In this document: piece by piece, positions 63,001-64,000 of the stretch
How positions within the stretch are numbered: the stretch's first letter is position 1
How the letters are laid out: each line of letters starts with the position of its first letter
From: Comamonas kerstersii
Lineage (GTDB): Bacteria > Pseudomonadota > Gammaproteobacteria > Burkholderiales > Burkholderiaceae_C
Direction of reading: 5' to 3'
Length of the DNA stretch: 64,000 nucleotides
Assembly: GCF_008801935.1 (NCBI RefSeq)
Contig: NZ_VZOT01000013.1
Span: 1 to 64,000, forward strand
Notes under the pieces: model-generated
The model's input: only the letters and a program-made list of their open reading frames with translations
Databases searched by the model: none
Told to the model about the DNA's origin: nothing
Program-made: the position numbers and the translations under genes

Positions 63001-63265
63001 CACCGGGGCGGAAAACAAACAACTGAACGGCTTATTGTCGAACGCAGATATCCAGAAAGTGTGGTTCCGGGGTGGGATAGATGCGTTGTATTGGAAATCG
63101 GTCATGCTGCATGATTTGTATGCAAGTTTCCAGATGAGTAAAAAAGTGGCGTTCAACCTGAACATCATCAACCTGACCGATCAATATTATATGGACCCCA
63201 TGTCCAAGAACGTCATGCCTGGCCCAGGGCGCACCATTACGGCGGGGATGACCATCAAGTTTTAA
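60023..63265 (+). CDS. TonB-dependent outer-membrane receptor, probably for a hemophore or heme
   Basis: 1080 residues. A hydrophobic signal segment (YLSTAVALACWSMGAAYAQ) is preceded by an unusual 30-residue N-terminus. The TonB box region MQEVTVSGERT is followed by a plug domain (FKGMNGVYSMDTRGSQSITP, NIRGLTGEGRVPLTIDG, VEKGPSLSRGIKSGIGGAVN). A long 22-strand barrel follows, ending in GMTIKF with the terminal Phe of outer-membrane proteins. The N-terminal region contains an inverted repeat ATCGAAAT/ATTTCGAT at 60063–60085. The next gene encodes a hemophilin-like protein, so the pair probably binds and imports heme. Base composition is more A/T-rich than the upstream genes, suggesting transfer. 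Confidence 0.85.
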   Translation: MTVFTKMRENAEINRNHYYFDACSGVLRKQYLSTAVALACWSMGAAYAQEQGAVKEWRAPAVSAREHAQSTQEPAATAKTMQEVTVSGERTRDEKGRDDVYDKNVTTVYQGREELQRFQTTNPGDVFKGMNGVYSMDTRGSQSITPNIRGLTGEGRVPLTIDGTEQSTNIWLHFFGAGNRSYADPAMFRSIEVEKGPSLSRGIKSGIGGAVNIRTIEPSDIIPEGKNFGIELKADTSSNSSKPRFDANSAYGKDYRNIPGAIRYEVNNVSPFSENPRNKSGDVFDFDSKSGMLAIAGRNEMTDFLVSYSKRTQGNYYAGKKNADKYAGHDYLDKSSTDVLIPNVTKLYGAGDEVYNTASETKTTLLKNNWYLPNAQKIGLSFMRNDMNFGETTPGTSVLMMQYRESYEHQYPNLDFSKEKRFVIEGPHSDMKVDRYKLDYEIKPEDSKWLNLEASLWHTKTSGIRHQTGISPYMLDMDDATYRRLKIVDQLANDPNFDPSLLPPGFMDHDGTIVSRGRQWTSHDRTGLDLSNQIKLADNLQLMVGVNYQREKLNDRIQETKLSMASGGLGIDGSTVHASTDFFGPRSGERKEYSATMNLSYQPTPWLTLTAGTRYMRYTGKDTGKIKYSGTMRKKTGVKLNYLEAMNAEDMAKDADLARKNADAWNKITQADWDAFNNGVMTPNFQAVQDIGDAIKAFRAGREPYGNGISMFWRHAAIIPVINGKPDSSKNPFASGEIDINENVDRLTYDSKLQVVNTGEQIKKIQYNGEEDVYEQLDASQAWKNEADQSGHAWSPVLSATARIGKFGTGFARYAQTTRFPSIYELTSSSVVDGAGTLGTLAVNGASKPERSTNFEIGYAHNLAQFFPSLALADARISYYNTEIKDFIDRTAYMDTIQFDKKKTQGIELQSRFDSGRFFGGLGGTYRLKQEICDKDFASSMDPFYNRIPTCVEGGFPGSYSGMSLQPKYSINMELGTRLLNERLQIGWRGTYHTGAENKQLNGLLSNADIQKVWFRGGIDALYWKSVMLHDLYASFQMSKKVAFNLNIINLTDQYYMDPMSKNVMPGPGRTITAGMTIKF

Positions 63266-63337
63266 GTTTTTTTGCTTGTTTTTCGTAAAAAACAAGTTTT
63301 CTCAACCATGTCCAACCTTTTTAAAAGGAAATTTATC

Positions 63338-64000
63338 ATGAAAAAATCCATGATTGCTTTGGCCGCAATGGCGTTATTGGGCAGTGGCGCAGCCATGGCC
63401 GCATCGGGGGGCAGTTCCAACACGGCCAATGTGGCGGTGGGTAACTCCAACCATGCGTTGTTTGGCGGTGGAAATGCCGGCCTGAAATTCGAGAACAGCC
63501 TTCTGGGCTTTATCGATATCGCCAAAGGTCCGGTCAATGGTTCCAACACAGCCATTGCCAGCAAGGGCCAAGGCGCCATCATGACCGGTGCAGATGCGGG
63601 AGCGCCTGTGTCCATCGATATTGCCCAGGTGTGGAATGCTTCGGCTACCCAGGGCACATCCAAGTTCATGATCAACAGCGTGCGCCAGGTGAATACTTTC
63701 TTCCTGGCACCGCAATTCGGCGGTCTGGTGATCGGGCAGGTGGCGGATGCCAGCGGCACCCCTCTGGCCATCGGCAGCGGTGTGTATTTTGGTGAGTGGG
63801 CGCCCCGCGCCGCCGGTACGCCGCCTGCCGACAGCACCAACCTGAACATGGCCAGCAGCAGCCGCACCGTGTGGTATGCGGGGGACAACCCCACCACGAC
63901 CATGCCCACGCTGACCAATGCCACTTACAACGTGATTGGCATCCAGGGGGTGGGTACGGCCGCTGACAACCTGCCGACGGCGCCCAAGCTGTATCGCGGT
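63338..64000 (+). CDS. secreted Slam-dependent hemophilin-like protein (partial, runs off right edge)
   Basis: 221 residues are visible with no stop before the edge. MKKSMIALAAMALLGSGAAM followed by AAS is a type I signal peptide without a lipobox Cys, so the product would be soluble after export. The mature protein is rich in Gly, Ala, Ser and Asn (NTANVAVGNSNHALFGGGNA) and has segments SRTVWYAGDNPTTTMPTL and TYNVIGIQGVGT, similar in style to Slam-dependent surface proteins and hemophilins with a C-terminal beta-barrel. ATG has AAAAGGA eight bases upstream. It follows the TonB receptor by 72 bp. Assignment rests on general resemblance and context. Confidence 0.6.
   Translation, partial: MKKSMIALAAMALLGSGAAMAASGGSSNTANVAVGNSNHALFGGGNAGLKFENSLLGFIDIAKGPVNGSNTAIASKGQGAIMTGADAGAPVSIDIAQVWNASATQGTSKFMINSVRQVNTFFLAPQFGGLVIGQVADASGTPLAIGSGVYFGEWAPRAAGTPPADSTNLNMASSSRTVWYAGDNPTTTMPTLTNATYNVIGIQGVGTAADNLPTAPKLYRG

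Overview
The window looks like a chromosomal segment of a betaproteobacterium of the Comamonadaceae, most likely Comamonas or a close relative. The evidence is the argS–SPOR–dsbA–lptA–lptB–rpoN block, the srkA/dctA genes, malate synthase G, Bug-type solute-binding proteins, and a dispersed intergenic repeat built on AGCGCTTG/CAAGCGCT arms that I associate with this family. No complete rRNA or tRNA gene and no CRISPR array is present.

Region 1 (1–18.7 kb) reads as an accessory island. It begins in insertion-sequence debris (IS256-like and IS3-like pieces). Next comes a GABA module: a MocR/GabR-type regulator divergent from gabT and gabD. A FadR-type GntR regulator follows, then a long minus-strand unit running from about 16.65 kb down to 6.1 kb. 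That unit encodes a class II aldolase/adducin protein, a complete peptide-type ABC importer (binding protein, two permeases, fused double ATPase), a GhrA-like reductase, an acetylpolyamine-amidohydrolase-like deacetylase, an M20 N-carbamoyl/allantoate-type amidohydrolase and an EamA transporter. A divergent M20 deacetylase completes the set. Together they suggest uptake and stepwise deacylation of an N-acylated amine or amino compound, with GABA and succinate semialdehyde as possible products. The island ends in an IS5-family remnant next to the 3' half of an initiator tRNA (fMet), a typical integration scar.

Region 2 (18.7–47.5 kb) is mostly core genome: srkA, dctA with a divergent hybrid sensor kinase, an acyltransferase, a NarL-type regulator, sugE/gdx behind a guanidine-II-like riboswitch, a hemerythrin gene with an early stop, DAHP synthase, rlmL with a PIN-domain gene, the ribose operon rbsBACKD, rpoN, lptB, lptA, dsbA, a SPOR protein, argS, a LysR/DUF2214 pair and malate synthase G. 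It contains an internally deleted IS5 element that truncates a small gene, and one copy of a small inverted-repeat element (MITE) with a TA target duplication.

Region 3 (47.6–55 kb) has visibly more extreme G/C third positions. It holds a chemoreceptor, a three-lipoprotein operon (CsgG-like, DUF4810, DUF799/GNA1162) and a LysR-controlled AtuA-like/Bug operon. A second, shorter MITE copy follows, inserted inside one of the family repeats.

Region 4 (55–64 kb) has a ChaN-like lipoprotein, a small membrane protein, a cysteine-rich CWC protein, a DHA2 efflux pump, a broken SNF2 helicase and, in more A/T-rich DNA, a large TonB-dependent receptor. The receptor is followed by the start of a secreted protein resembling Slam-dependent hemophilins. 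This pair is probably a heme-acquisition system whose secretion partner would lie past the right edge.
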